DNA from: Lachnoclostridium sp. An181
Lineage (GTDB): Bacteria; Bacillota; Clostridia; Lachnospirales; Lachnospiraceae
Direction: 5' to 3'
Assembly (NCBI RefSeq): GCF_002160325.1
Contig: NZ_NFKJ01000004.1
Location: 124,001-188,000 of the forward strand
Length of the DNA: 64,000 bases
Shown: one piece after another, positions 8,794-17,601 of the stretch
Position numbering within the stretch: position 1 is the stretch's first letter
Layout of the letters: every line of letters begins with the position of its first letter
Program-made: the position numbers and the translations under genes
Notes under the pieces: model-generated
What the model saw: the letters and a program-made list of their open reading frames with translations, nothing else
Database searches by the model: none
Told to the model about the DNA's origin: nothing

Positions 8794-8921
8794 AAAAAAG
8801 GAGAATTCTGTTGACAGGGACAGCGGTTTTGCTGATCCTTGCCGGGGTATGGCAGTCCGGGCAAAAAGATGTGATGAACAAAGCAACCCGGATATGCCTG
8901 GAATGTATCGGCATCGGATGA
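8790..8921 (+). CDS. CD1871A-type small CXXC protein
   Basis: A 43-residue protein with a single hydrophobic segment (about residues 6-22) followed by DVMNKATRICLECIGIG, in which Cys36-x-x-Cys39 forms the CXXC pair. This matches the small CD1871A family CXXC proteins of Clostridia, which accompany TlpA-like and NapH-like genes. It overlaps the stop of the thioredoxin gene (ATGA) and its own TGA overlaps the ATG of the Fe-S membrane protein, so all three are translationally coupled. It may be a membrane thiol relay between the two neighbours; this is inference. Confidence 0.75.
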   Translation: MKKRRILLTGTAVLLILAGVWQSGQKDVMNKATRICLECIGIG

Positions 8922-9769
8922 TGTGGATAAGAGAACGAAAAAGACGGTTGATTCAGTTGATCTGCGCTCTTTTATACAATCTGAATATTACCGGATTTTT
9001 TAGCGCGACCATTTATCAGGGAAAGTGGAAAATGACTTGTGTACCGGGGCTGAATTGCTATTCCTGTCCGGGGGCGATCGCATCCTGTCCAATCGGCAGC
9101 CTGCAAAGTGCACTGGTGTCTGCAAAGTATAAATTTCCCTATTACATACTTGGACTTCTTCTTTTATTTGGAGTAATTTTGGGGCGTGTTGTCTGCGGAT
9201 TTTTATGTCCTTTTGGACTGCTGCAGGAGATTTTATACAAGATTCCCACAAAAAAGGTGAAAAAAGGAAGGTGGTCAAGAAAACTTTCCCTCCTCAAATA
9301 CGTGATCCTCATTGTATTTGTGGTGGGAATTCCGCTTGTATTTGCAGTTCCTGGATTTTGCAAGTACATCTGCCCTGCAGGAACTTTGGAAGCTGGTGTG
9401 TTTTTGCCTGTAAAGAATGAGCAACTCAGAAACCTTCTTGGGGTTCTGTTTTCCTGGAAGATAATCGTACTGCTCGCTTTTGTTGTAGCGGCAGTTTTCA
9501 TTTTCCGCAGTTTCTGCAGATTTTTGTGTCCCCTTGGTGCGTTTTATTCTCTGTTTCACAAAACAGCATTGTTTGGAATGATTGTGGAAGAGGATAAATG
9601 TTGCGGATGTAAAAAGTGCGTTCGTTTTTGCAGGATGGACGTTAAAAAAGTGGGGGACAGGGAGTGCGTACAATGCGGACAGTGCCTGGAGGGGTGCCCT
9701 CAAAACGCACTGTCCTTTGGACGTATCACTTCTTCTGGCGGTTCTTTAGATAAATCAGATGATAGGTGA
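8918..9769 (+). CDS. NapH/CcdA-context 4Fe-4S membrane protein
   Basis: 283 residues. Membrane segments are interleaved with cysteine motifs CVPGLNCYSCPGAIASCP, CGFLCPFG, CKYICPAG and CRFLCPLG, followed by two ferredoxin-type clusters, CCGCKKCVRFC and CVQCGQCLEGCP. This is the NapH/YccM/RdxA-like electron-transfer design. The start at 8918 was chosen because its ATG overlaps the TGA of the CXXC peptide; the longer in-frame start at 8762 would overlap two genes. It probably passes electrons across the membrane to the TlpA-like lipoprotein. The 3' end overlaps the convergent LysR gene by 44 bases. Confidence 0.82.
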   Translation: MMWIRERKRRLIQLICALLYNLNITGFFSATIYQGKWKMTCVPGLNCYSCPGAIASCPIGSLQSALVSAKYKFPYYILGLLLLFGVILGRVVCGFLCPFGLLQEILYKIPTKKVKKGRWSRKLSLLKYVILIVFVVGIPLVFAVPGFCKYICPAGTLEAGVFLPVKNEQLRNLLGVLFSWKIIVLLAFVVAAVFIFRSFCRFLCPLGAFYSLFHKTALFGMIVEEDKCCGCKKCVRFCRMDVKKVGDRECVQCGQCLEGCPQNALSFGRITSSGGSLDKSDDR

Positions 9770-10541
9770 CATTGGCCTCCGTATCGGTGATCGGAATGAT
9801 CTGTCTGTTTTTTGGAAGTTTTGCGGTATCCTGTGCAAGATTGGTAGTAAAACATGGCAGGGAAGATTCGTTTATCAGTTCCTGAAAGGCGAAATCGTCG
9901 GTTTGAACAAGGAATTTTGAGGACGGCATTTTTTCCCGGCACATGTTATCCCAGAAACCGATTTCAGAACGCAAAAGAAAGTTGAAACCGTTCATCTGTG
10001 TAAAGGTGAGAGTTTTATTTCCGGCAAGGCTGTGTTCCGGCAGTACACAGACGGACAAACATTCCTTAAGGAACGGTTCACAGTGAAGATCGGGTTCATT
10101 GCAAGCCCAGGGAAGGATGCCTACATCGCAGGACCCGGAACGTACATGATTTATAATGTCCGGTATTTCGTTTATGCTGGAGGATATGGTCATATCCGGA
10201 TAATGTCCTGCAAGGGAAGGCAAAAAGGACCAGAGAGGAGCCGGGGCGCATGATTCAACAGTGATCGTGTGCAGGCTCTTGTCAAAGGTGCGTACCTGCT
10301 GGATGGAATGCCCTGCCTCAGCCAGAAGTTTTTTTGCGCATTCCACAGCTACCTCACCGGTTTTATTTAAGGTAATCTTGTTTTTTTGGCGGTGGAACAG
10401 CGGGACAGCGAATATTTCTTCTAAATGCTGCATCGTGCGGGTGAGCGTTGGCTGAGAAATATGCAGCTGTTCTGCCGCTTTTGAGAGTGTTCTGCAATCG
10501 GCAAAAACAACCAATTGCTGCAATTCTGTTAAATCTAACAT
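9726..10541 (-). CDS. LysR family transcriptional regulator
   Basis: 271 residues. The N-terminal winged helix-turn-helix (LQQLVVFADCRTLSKAAEQL, then HISQPTLTRTMQHLEEIFAVPLF) is followed by a LysR substrate-binding domain, a little shorter than the usual 290-300. It diverges from the aldo/keto reductase gene at 10680, the classical arrangement for a LysR regulator and its target, and a LysR-like dyad lies at 10561-10575. Its 3' end overlaps the Fe-S membrane gene on the other strand. Confidence 0.87.
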   Translation of the reverse strand: MLDLTELQQLVVFADCRTLSKAAEQLHISQPTLTRTMQHLEEIFAVPLFHRQKNKITLNKTGEVAVECAKKLLAEAGHSIQQVRTFDKSLHTITVESCAPAPLWSFLPSLAGHYPDMTISSSINEIPDIINHVRSGSCDVGILPWACNEPDLHCEPFLKECLSVCVLPEHSLAGNKTLTFTQMNGFNFLLRSEIGFWDNMCREKMPSSKFLVQTDDFAFQELINESSLPCFTTNLAQDTAKLPKNRQIIPITDTEANVTYHLIYLKNRQKK

Positions 10542-10560
10542 CGTATTCCTCTTTCTTGTT

Positions 10561-10575
10561 ATTCATATTTTGAAT
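10561..10575. promoter_or_regulatory. LysR-type operator between divergent genes
   Basis: ATTCA-N5-TGAAT is a perfect dyad that fits the T-N11-A LysR box, 20 bases before the LysR start and in the shared intergenic region with the aldo/keto reductase. The binding protein is inferred from position only. Confidence 0.5.
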
Positions 10576-10679
10576 AGTAGGTTTCGTTATTGATATTGTA
10601 CATTCTTTTGATTTCTATGTAAACTGTAATTGAAAAAAGAAAAAAACTGTTTCTGAATTTGAATAAGGGAGGATATAAT

Positions 10680-11519
10680 ATGGAGTATGTAACACTGAAA
10701 AACGGGGTAAAAATGCCAAAGCTTGGTTATGGTGTTTATCAGACACCTCCAGAAGAGACAGAAAAATGCGTTCTGGAGGCCATTCAAACAGGATACCGCA
10801 GCATTGATACTGCACAGGCATACGGAAACGAAGAAGGGGTTGGAAATACACTTGCCAAATGCGGTCTTCCAAGAGAAGAATTCTTCATCACAACAAAAGT
10901 ATGGATTTCTAATGCAGGATATGAAAAAGCAAAGGCGTCGATCGAAGAGTCTTTGAAGAAACTGAAAACAGATTACATTGACCTTCTTTTGATCCATCAG
11001 CCTTTTGGCGATTATTATGGAACTTACCGTGCTATGGAAGAGGCATACGAGGAGGGAAAAGTAAGAGCGATCGGGGTATCAAACTTCTATCCTGACAGAT
11101 ATCTTGACATCGAGCATTTTTCCAAAATCAAACCAGCAGTCAACCAGGTGGAGACTCATGTGTTCTGGCAGCAAAAAGAAGCAAAAAAATATATGAAGAA
11201 ATACGGCACTCAGATCATGTCCTGGGGACCGTTTGCAGAAGGAAAGAATGATTACTTTAACAATCCGGTGTTAAAGGAGATTGGGGGAAAATATGGAAAA
11301 TCTGTGGCGCAGGTGGCGCTGCGTTTCCTTTTGCAGAGCGATGTAGTGGTAATTCCGAAGTCTGTTCATAAAAACAGAATGGAGGAAAACTTCAATGTAT
11401 TTGACTTTGAACTGACAGCGGAGGATATGGCTAAGATTGAAGGACTGGACGGAGGAGAAAGCCTGTTTTTCTCTCACTATGACCCGGAAACTGTAGAGTG
11501 GTTTATGACAATGGCATAA
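10680..11519 (+). CDS. aldo/keto reductase
   Basis: 279 residues of the AKR (alpha/beta)8 barrel family, NAD(P)H-dependent carbonyl reductases. The signature GYRSIDTAQAYGNEEGVG carries the catalytic Asp and Tyr, TTKVW the Lys and LLIHQPFGDYYGTYRAME the His. The coenzyme-binding IPKSVHKNRMEENFNVFDF lies near the C-terminus. GGGAGGATATA precedes the ATG at 10680; the upstream frame extension from 10659 has no ribosome site. The LysR gene on the other side of the operator is the likely regulator. Confidence 0.92.
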   Translation: MEYVTLKNGVKMPKLGYGVYQTPPEETEKCVLEAIQTGYRSIDTAQAYGNEEGVGNTLAKCGLPREEFFITTKVWISNAGYEKAKASIEESLKKLKTDYIDLLLIHQPFGDYYGTYRAMEEAYEEGKVRAIGVSNFYPDRYLDIEHFSKIKPAVNQVETHVFWQQKEAKKYMKKYGTQIMSWGPFAEGKNDYFNNPVLKEIGGKYGKSVAQVALRFLLQSDVVVIPKSVHKNRMEENFNVFDFELTAEDMAKIEGLDGGESLFFSHYDPETVEWFMTMA

Positions 11520-11551
11520 AATTCAACTGATGTGGAAGAGGAGGAGTGAAT

Positions 11552-12205
11552 ATGTATAATCTGCAGCTTGAGACATTTATTGTTGTTGCAGATCTTGGGA
11601 GTTTCAACAAAGCGGCAGAAACTCTCTATATCACTCCGCCTGCGGTCACAAAACAGATCAACCTTCTGGAGAAGGACCTTGGACTTACGCTTTTTGTCCG
11701 CACTCATAGAGGATTGGCATTGACAGAAGCAGGAAAATCATTGTACAAAATTGATATTGTGGCAGGAATTTTTGATGAGACGATGCTGAAACTGCGCCAG
11801 TGTGCAGGGATGGAGATTGGCAGACAACAAATCTGCTGTGCGGTCTCTGTCAATCATAGGCTGGCGGAAAAGGAGATGCTCACATTCCAGGATTTGTACG
11901 GGGAAAATCCCCTTATGATGCGCCGGGGCTGGAGCAACTATGTAGATGAGCTGCGGGACGAAATCTGGAAAAATCATCCTCAGATCCGCGTGGTGGATTT
12001 TGATATCTACAGTGTAGATATCTTTAACCAGTGTGAGAACAGCAATGACATCCTCATGGCAGTCGAAAATTGGAAAGATGTACATCCTCTTTTAAAAGTG
12101 ATCCCGGTAGAATGGAAATACACGATTCCTTATGGCGTTTTGTATTCTCCTGAACCGTCCAAACTGGTCAGGAGATTTCTGGAAGGTATAAAAAAGGCGA
12201 TTTGA
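11552..12205 (+). CDS. LysR family regulator with an internal deletion
   Basis: 217 residues instead of about 290. The winged helix (LETFIVVADLGSFNKAAETL, YITPPAVTKQINLLEKDLGL) is intact to the linker (LTEAGKSLYK). The sequence then jumps to IDIVAGIFDETMLKLRQCAG, which normally lies well inside the effector domain, so about 70 residues, most of subdomain I, are missing. The frame is kept. It follows the aldo/keto reductase by 32 bases. The product could bind DNA but hardly a ligand, so it is likely non-functional or a constitutive variant. Confidence 0.7.
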   Translation: MYNLQLETFIVVADLGSFNKAAETLYITPPAVTKQINLLEKDLGLTLFVRTHRGLALTEAGKSLYKIDIVAGIFDETMLKLRQCAGMEIGRQQICCAVSVNHRLAEKEMLTFQDLYGENPLMMRRGWSNYVDELRDEIWKNHPQIRVVDFDIYSVDIFNQCENSNDILMAVENWKDVHPLLKVIPVEWKYTIPYGVLYSPEPSKLVRRFLEGIKKAI

Positions 12206-12322
12206 CAATTGGATCCCCGAGTATAAAGCAAAAGGTATGAACTGCAAAACAATGGAGACTTCTGCGGGAGGCCTCTTTTTTCTATAATAAAGTCAGCGAG
12301 GAGTGCAGGAGGTTTTCGGGAA

Positions 12323-12696
12323 ATGGATAATTTTATATATGAAAATAAGACAAAAGTCTATTTTGGTCAGTGATGTGTGAAGGAATTCCTCGCTTGTTTT
12401 ATAAAAAATCACAACAATGTTATGCTGGCTTATGGGCAGGGGGTGTCAAAAAACGGAATATACGATGAAGTTGTGAATATCCTGATGAAAGAGGGGAAAA
12501 ATGTGGTATAATTCTTTGGGATGCATGCACTTTCAGAGTTTATCCGGGAAATCGGCCTTCCCACAACAATCCGGGGGCTTGGGATAAAGAGACAAAAGAG
12601 TCTTAAGAAAACGCATATTTCTGCCGCTATTCTCCGGGCAGCTACAAAAGAATGGAGCCTTTGGAAATCCTGGAAATCTTTCAGGAGTGCTTTTGA
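12323..12696 (+). pseudogene. decayed iron-containing alcohol dehydrogenase
   Basis: The translated start MDNFIYENKTKVYFGQ and the end EILEIFQECF are the N- and C-terminal hallmarks of NADH-dependent butanol dehydrogenases (about 390 residues), but only about 125 codons remain. After VYFGQ comes TGA where Gly is expected, then KEFL, VMLAYGQG and GIYDEVVNIL in the same frame, then TAA. A large deletion joins this to HALSEFIREIGLPTT. A frame change precedes SYKRMEPLEILEIF. The catalytic iron ligands are gone. GCAGGAGG still precedes the ATG. Confidence 0.8.
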
Positions 12697-12746
12697 ATGA
12701 TGGGAATATTTAAAACTTAGATGTAAACATGAACAGGAGGATGAAC

Positions 12747-13364
12747 ATGAACGTATTGATGATCAACGGGAGTCCCCATAAACAGGGGAATACTTATATT
12801 GCATTGCAGGAGATGCAAAAAATCTTTGAACAAGAGGGCATCGACAGCGAGATCATACAGGTTGGAAACAAAGCGATCAGAGGATGTATTGCCTGTCGTG
12901 CCTGTGCCCAAAATGGGAAATGTGTTTTTGACGACTGTGTGAATGAAATCGCGCCAAAGTTTGAGGCATGTGACGGTCTGGTCATCGCAAGCCCGGTCTA
13001 TTATGCCTCCGCGAATGGAACATTGATCTCATTTTTGGACCGTCTGTTTTTCAGCACACCGTTTGACAAGACCATGAAAGTAGGGGCCAGCGTAGTGGCT
13101 GCAAGAAGAGGAGGACTTTCTGCTACCTTTGATGAGCTGAACAAATATTTTACAATCTGCGGCATGCCGGTGGCCTCCGGGCAGTACTGGAACAGTATTC
13201 ACGGAAGAGAGATCGGCGAAGCAACAGAAGATGCGGAAGGTCTGCAGGGCATGCGGACTGTGGCAAGGAACATGGCGTTTTTGATGAGATCCATTGAATT
13301 GGGAAAAGAGAAATACGGGCTGCCAAAAAAGGAACCTTTTCTGCGGACAGATTTTATCCGGTAA
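12747..13364 (+). CDS. NADPH-dependent FMN reductase / iron-sulfur flavoprotein-like protein
   Basis: 205 residues. The flavodoxin-fold FMN site is NGSPHKQGNTY near the N-terminus and SPVYYASANGTLISFLDR is the second flavin loop. Between them CIACRACAQNGKCVFDD supplies four cysteines, as in the ISF-like flavoproteins of anaerobes. It probably reduces flavin or quinone substrates in the cytoplasm. Start chosen at 12747, 6 bases after AGGAGG; two earlier in-frame ATGs fall in or before the ribosome site. Confidence 0.85.
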   Translation: MNVLMINGSPHKQGNTYIALQEMQKIFEQEGIDSEIIQVGNKAIRGCIACRACAQNGKCVFDDCVNEIAPKFEACDGLVIASPVYYASANGTLISFLDRLFFSTPFDKTMKVGASVVAARRGGLSATFDELNKYFTICGMPVASGQYWNSIHGREIGEATEDAEGLQGMRTVARNMAFLMRSIELGKEKYGLPKKEPFLRTDFIR

Positions 13365-13530
13365 AAAGCATTTACCTTTAATTTATGCTGGATAAAAATA
13401 TGAAAGCTAAAAAATACTTTCTGCAATTGGTGGAAGGACTTGGACTGTAGAAGGCAGAGGGAATTCTAAAATCTAATATGTTTTCCAATCCAAGGTACCG
13501 GAGGTTGGCATAAATAGAAAAATGAACTAT

Positions 13531-13573
13531 GAAAAGGGAATGTTTAGTGCAGCGCCATAGACATTCCCTTTTC
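13531..13573. terminator. inverted repeat, likely bidirectional terminator
   Basis: GAAAAGGGAATGT (13531-13543) and ACATTCCCTTTTC (13561-13573) form a perfect 13-bp stem with a 17-base loop between convergent genes. T-rich flanks are short on both sides. Bases 13365-13530 before it hold no gene that I can see. Confidence 0.5.
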
Positions 13574-13635
13574 TAAACAACAGTCCAAAGATTTATGCCG
13601 CTATATACCAATTTCCAGCGTATTTTCCCATATTA

Positions 13636-13887
13636 TCAGTCCCCTTTTCTGAATATGTCAATAGAACGACTTGTGATACCTAATAGATTTTTACGTTCAC
13701 AGGTAGTAAAGTGATATTTCAAATACAAGTCAAATGTATCGTCATCCATCTCGTCTATCGTTTCGCGCATGAATAAGGCACAACCGTCTGTTGCTACATA
13801 ATGCAACAGGGTTGTCGGAAATATAGACATCAAATCGTCAATATCTTCTTTTCGCACAAGTTCAAATAAATGCTTTGGCTCGGATTG
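13636..13887 (-). pseudogene. C-terminal fragment of a SAM-dependent methyltransferase
   Basis: The frame starting just after a TAG stop reads SLQSEPKHLFELVRKEDI and continues to LYLKYHFTTCERKNLLG and SIDIFRKGD, which looks like the last 85 or so residues of a class I SAM-dependent methyltransferase found in Clostridia. The SAM-binding domain is absent. A GTG at 13857 could start a 73-residue product, but no good ribosome site precedes it. It runs straight into remnants of a response regulator. Confidence 0.55.
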
Positions 13888-14075
13888 CAGGCTCTATCTT
13901 CTTGCGCAGATGGTGGATGATACTGACAGCAGAATGTTGATATGGTTTGACTGTCCATGTTCCACACTGCCTCAAAAATCTGCTGCTGGCTGAACACCCG
14001 TCCGGGCTGCTGTGTCAGATAACACAGACAATACCTTATTCAAGACCTGATACTCGTCATCTTTGAAGATTAATA
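13880..14075 (-). pseudogene. remnant of an OmpR-type response regulator output domain
   Basis: Read on the minus strand, overlapping frames give EYQVL, then LCYLTQQPGRVFSQQQIFEAVWNM, then VSIIHHLRKKIEP. These are in the order of the winged-helix effector domain of OmpR/PhoB regulators, but the frame changes at least twice and no receiver domain remains. It lies directly downstream of the ABC transporter ATPase gene and abuts the methyltransferase fragment. Confidence 0.5.
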
Positions 14076-14089
14076 TCATTACTTTCCCA

Positions 14090-14740
14090 TCAATCATTCC
14101 TCTCTTGATTTTTAGAAATTTGGAGTTCCCCGCGTTTCAAGCGGAACACCACATCCGCCTCTTTTGCAAGTGCCTCTGAATGGGTGACGACAACTACGCA
14201 CTTATTCATCCGGTGGGCGCTTTCTTTTAAGATTTCTGTAATATCACGGGCAGTATCTTCATCCAGATTCCCGGTTGGCTCGTCTGCAAGCAGTACCTTT
14301 GCCTCACTTGCTAATGCCCGTGCTATGGCAACTCTTTGTTGCTGGCCGCCGGATAATTTAAGTACATTGCGGTTGGCTTCCTCTTTGGTAAGCCCCAACC
14401 GTTCTAAAATCGGCATAGTCGGCAGTTTCGAGGTCAAAGCAACATTTTCCTTTGGTGTCAGATAATCAATCAGATTATAGTTCTGAAAGATGAAAGCAAC
14501 ATGATTTTTTCGGTGGCCGGAAAGACCGTTTTTTTCAATATCTTGTCCATCATATAAAATCTGTCCGTTTGAAGGGCTGTCCAAACCTCCGATCAAAGAC
14601 AGAAGTGTTGTTTTTCCACACCCGGATGGGCCGAGGATTGCATACATTTTTCCTTCCTCTACAGACATGTTTATACTTCTAAGCACCTTCTTTTTGTTAT
14701 TGTAGACATATCCGACATTTTTAACTTCTATGATATTCAT
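14090..14740 (-). CDS. ABC transporter ATP-binding protein, module 1
   Basis: 216 residues of the MacB/LolD/BceA-type ATPases. Walker A is GPSGCGKTT, the signature is LSGGQQQRVAIARAL and the Walker B is VLLADEPTGNLDE. It is closely similar to the ATPase at 47399-48022, including NYNLIDYLTPKENVAL against NFNLLEYMTAEENVAL. It lies 41 bases after the two large-loop permeases and is the last gene of the operon. Confidence 0.9.
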   Translation of the reverse strand: MNIIEVKNVGYVYNNKKKVLRSINMSVEEGKMYAILGPSGCGKTTLLSLIGGLDSPSNGQILYDGQDIEKNGLSGHRKNHVAFIFQNYNLIDYLTPKENVALTSKLPTMPILERLGLTKEEANRNVLKLSGGQQQRVAIARALASEAKVLLADEPTGNLDEDTARDITEILKESAHRMNKCVVVVTHSEALAKEADVVFRLKRGELQISKNQERND

Positions 14741-14781
14741 AATAATCTACCTCATTTCTTTATGATTTTTCTGTTTCCATG

Positions 14782-16056
14782 CTATTCCATTTGAGCTAAG
14801 ATTGCTTTTGGCTTGAATCGAAAAACAGGAATACAGGATAACAGGATGGCTACAACCAGCAGAATCCCTCCTGCAATGACAACCAGTTCAAAGTGCTGCG
14901 GCGTAACGATCACGTTCTCTGCAGTTTTTCCAAATAATGTTCCAAGAGTTCCCGCCACCTGCTGACTGGACAAACAGGCCAGCGGGAAAGCCACCATTGC
15001 GATCAGAAGTGTCTCCAACATATATTGCAGAAGGACAGCGGGTTTCGCGATTCCTACTGCCAGTAAAATTCCGATTTCCCGTTTCCGGCTGCGGATGGAC
15101 ATAGAGAGAATGAGAATCATCAGCACCATACTTACCACGGTTATGACAATGATCAGCGTAGTTATGAGGGTTTCGGTATCGGTAAGGGAACTGGAAATAT
15201 TTTGATATACTTCATCATTAGCCGTAATGGTGTAATTGTTCCAGTTGATTGAAGGAATATTTCGCACTTCTTTGATTACACTATCTAGCTGGGCTGCGTC
15301 TGTAACATAGTAATATGCTTCTGAAATTCCATCACCATCTTCTCCCCATCCTTTTATTAGACCTTCTGCTGCCTCCATACTACAAAAAACAAAGCTGGAA
15401 TAGTCATAATAGGATGAATCAGTATACATGTTTAGCTGGTCGTCTTTGTCCGCTACAACATCAAAGATACCTACAATTTTCATATCTACCGCAGGAGTGT
15501 TATTTTCAGGATAGTAAATTCCTGTCAAGGTATCTCCGATTTTCAGACTATTCTGATCCGCAAGTTCCTTACTGATGATAATGCCATCCGCCATATCATC
15601 TGTGATATGAGAACCTTCTATCAGTTCAAATCTTCCTGATAAAAAAAGTTTATGGTATTGAGAATTATAAGAACCATAGTTATAAAAACTATAATTCTCA
15701 TGTTCCAATTCTTTTCCATTTTCCTTGAAAATACGCGGAAGGGTGATTAAAGACGCGTCATACCCGGAAATTCCGTCAACTGCTGCAATTTTCTGAATCA
15801 TATCTCCGGTCATAAATTCCTGTGTACTATAAGAACCTCCACTGCCGCTAGACCATCCACCACTGGATAAATCCCGTTGCACTGTAAAGCTGGCTCCTGT
15901 TGTTTGGCGGACTTCCTCTGCCTGTTCCTCCTGCGCGTCTGCTATCGCCAGTCCTGACAGCACAAGGGTTGTAACAGACAGGAGCAGACAGAACAGGAGC
16001 AGTGTTTTTTTCCATTTTCGCATAGTATACAATGCTGCTCTTATGCCTAAATTCAT
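14782..16056 (-). CDS. FtsX/MacB-like ABC permease, module 1, second subunit
   Basis: 424 residues. One N-terminal membrane segment (about 17-37), a large extracytoplasmic domain (about 40-285) and three C-terminal segments (LITTLIIVITVVSMVLMIL; KPAVLLQYMLETLLIAM; LVVIAGGILLVVAILLS) ending with PKAILAQME. This is the MacB/FtsX layout. It follows its partner permease by 13 bases and precedes the ATPase. A TCS-linked role in cell-envelope stress or peptide detoxification is inferred from the neighbouring regulator genes. Confidence 0.82.
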   Translation of the reverse strand: MNLGIRAALYTMRKWKKTLLLFCLLLSVTTLVLSGLAIADAQEEQAEEVRQTTGASFTVQRDLSSGGWSSGSGGSYSTQEFMTGDMIQKIAAVDGISGYDASLITLPRIFKENGKELEHENYSFYNYGSYNSQYHKLFLSGRFELIEGSHITDDMADGIIISKELADQNSLKIGDTLTGIYYPENNTPAVDMKIVGIFDVVADKDDQLNMYTDSSYYDYSSFVFCSMEAAEGLIKGWGEDGDGISEAYYYVTDAAQLDSVIKEVRNIPSINWNNYTITANDEVYQNISSSLTDTETLITTLIIVITVVSMVLMILILSMSIRSRKREIGILLAVGIAKPAVLLQYMLETLLIAMVAFPLACLSSQQVAGTLGTLFGKTAENVIVTPQHFELVVIAGGILLVVAILLSCIPVFRFKPKAILAQME

Positions 16057-16069
16057 GCTGCATTTCCTC

Positions 16070-17407
16070 CTAACTCATTTGTGATAAGATACTTTTTGGT
16101 TTCATCTTCATAATCGGATAAGCGGCAAGGGCGGTCGAGGCCAGACACAGCACCAGATCAGAGCACCACACAGTCAGGTAATTTTGTGTGGGGACATGTA
16201 CAATGACCTCCGACAGGCCTAAATCTTTTGTGGGCTGCTCTGCTGCCTTGGTATCTTGGGTCAGATCTATTGTCTCATAGGTTTCTGTCGTTACCTGTGA
16301 AAGCAGCCTGTTTCCGATTTGATCAGAAATGGCTGAGCTTGTGCCATAAGCAAGAAACAGGGCAATGACCGCGGCAAAAAATACTTCTGCCAAATACTGT
16401 AACAATACTGCACACTTTGAGATACCCATTGCTAAATAGACACCTGTTTCATGGATACGTCTGCGTATGCGTAAAGCAAGAAATAAGGATAATACCAAAA
16501 AACAGATTACCGATACAACTGCAATAGCGATGAACACAATATTCTGTAATCCTTCCAGAGATTCTTTCGCATTCTGGTAGTCCTTATCGTAACGGGTCAG
16601 AGTACAATTCTCCCATTCCACACCGGGAATCTTCTTTGTTTCGTCTATGATCCGGTCAAGTTCATCCGGGTCATTCACATAGAAATCGCCATACTGGACA
16701 TTGGTTTTATCTTCCGCGCCATAGAGCAGGTATGAGGCTGTGGACAGATTGGTAAATACGATATTATCGTATAGATCATAAGAAGGAGCCATTCCGATAG
16801 AATCCTGTTCTTTGGTATTGGTGAAAATTCCCACTATTGTAACCGGGATTGTACGGTTTTTTTTCGCTGGATCGCCAAGCAATATGGTGTCTCCTAAAAA
16901 AAGCCCGTTTCTCTTGGCAAACTTTTCGTGGACCAGCACTTCATTCCCATTTTCGGATGTAATGGCATTTCCCTCTGCCAGCTCCAATCCTCCTTCTGTG
17001 AAATAGCTGTCCTCCCCGGAATTTGAGTTTGCAATCAATCTTCCGGCGTGTTCATAGCCTTCTGGTATCTGTGCTGCGTCCTCGGTGTTGATTTCCAGAG
17101 AGGTTCCATCAGAATCATAATAATTGGCATAGGAATAAGAACGCAGTGTATATTTACCGCTTAAACCTTCCATGTCAAGAATCTGGTCTAATGTTTCCTC
17201 TGTGATCCCCATATCCAAGCGCCGTGCATTGATGGTAAAATATCCAAGCAGAGCTTTCTTCATATTTGCAGTGGCTGTTTTTGTTGCAGACTGGATAGAA
17301 AGACAGGTCAATATCAGCGTTGCCATTATAAGCAGAAATGCAAGAAGTGTCGCTGTCTTTCCTTTCTTCCGCACAGAATACAGAAAGGCTCGTTTCCATA
17401 AGTTCAT
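16070..17407 (-). CDS. FtsX/MacB-like ABC permease, module 1, first subunit
   Basis: 445 residues with the same four-segment layout and large external domain as the next gene. It begins WKRAFLYSVRKKGKTATLLAF and ends PKSILSQMS. It is the counterpart of the permease at 44650-45996, which starts RGSLYIRRSKKKTVLMF and ends PKTILSQME. AGGAGGTGACC precedes the ATG. A terminator-like hairpin separates it from the broken kinase gene upstream, so the transporter operon may have its own promoter in 17408-17555. Confidence 0.82.
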   Translation of the reverse strand: MNLWKRAFLYSVRKKGKTATLLAFLLIMATLILTCLSIQSATKTATANMKKALLGYFTINARRLDMGITEETLDQILDMEGLSGKYTLRSYSYANYYDSDGTSLEINTEDAAQIPEGYEHAGRLIANSNSGEDSYFTEGGLELAEGNAITSENGNEVLVHEKFAKRNGLFLGDTILLGDPAKKNRTIPVTIVGIFTNTKEQDSIGMAPSYDLYDNIVFTNLSTASYLLYGAEDKTNVQYGDFYVNDPDELDRIIDETKKIPGVEWENCTLTRYDKDYQNAKESLEGLQNIVFIAIAVVSVICFLVLSLFLALRIRRRIHETGVYLAMGISKCAVLLQYLAEVFFAAVIALFLAYGTSSAISDQIGNRLLSQVTTETYETIDLTQDTKAAEQPTKDLGLSEVIVHVPTQNYLTVWCSDLVLCLASTALAAYPIMKMKPKSILSQMS

Positions 17408-17555
17408 CTTTCGGTCACCTCCTAATGTTCTGGACAGGAATCAAGACAAACGGCTTGATATTCCCGCCTGACGGAAACATAATTAAAATACCGGAGAAAA
17501 ATGGAGCCCCGGTGGATTTAAGGAGTATTTTAGATGGAGCGGGCAATACAGGCGC

Positions 17556-17593
17556 AAAAAAACAAGGCAGACCATATACTCTAATCTGCCTTG
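17556..17593 (-). terminator. rho-independent terminator between kinase and transporter genes
   Basis: On the minus strand CAAGGCAGA and TCTGCCTTG form a perfect 9-bp stem followed by seven T residues, just past the stop of the kinase gene. Confidence 0.75.
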
Positions 17594-17601
17594 CTGCTTT
17601 T

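Noticed and set aside
11552-12205. Reading the second LysR as a complete short regulator
   Set aside because: The sequence jumps from the linker helix to a motif found in the middle of the effector domain, so it is better explained by an internal deletion.
17408-17555. Open frame before the first permease ending in the ribosome site
   Set aside because: The frame stays open with readable segments such as FPSGGNIKPFVLIPV but has no start or ribosome site and I recognise nothing; treated as promoter region.
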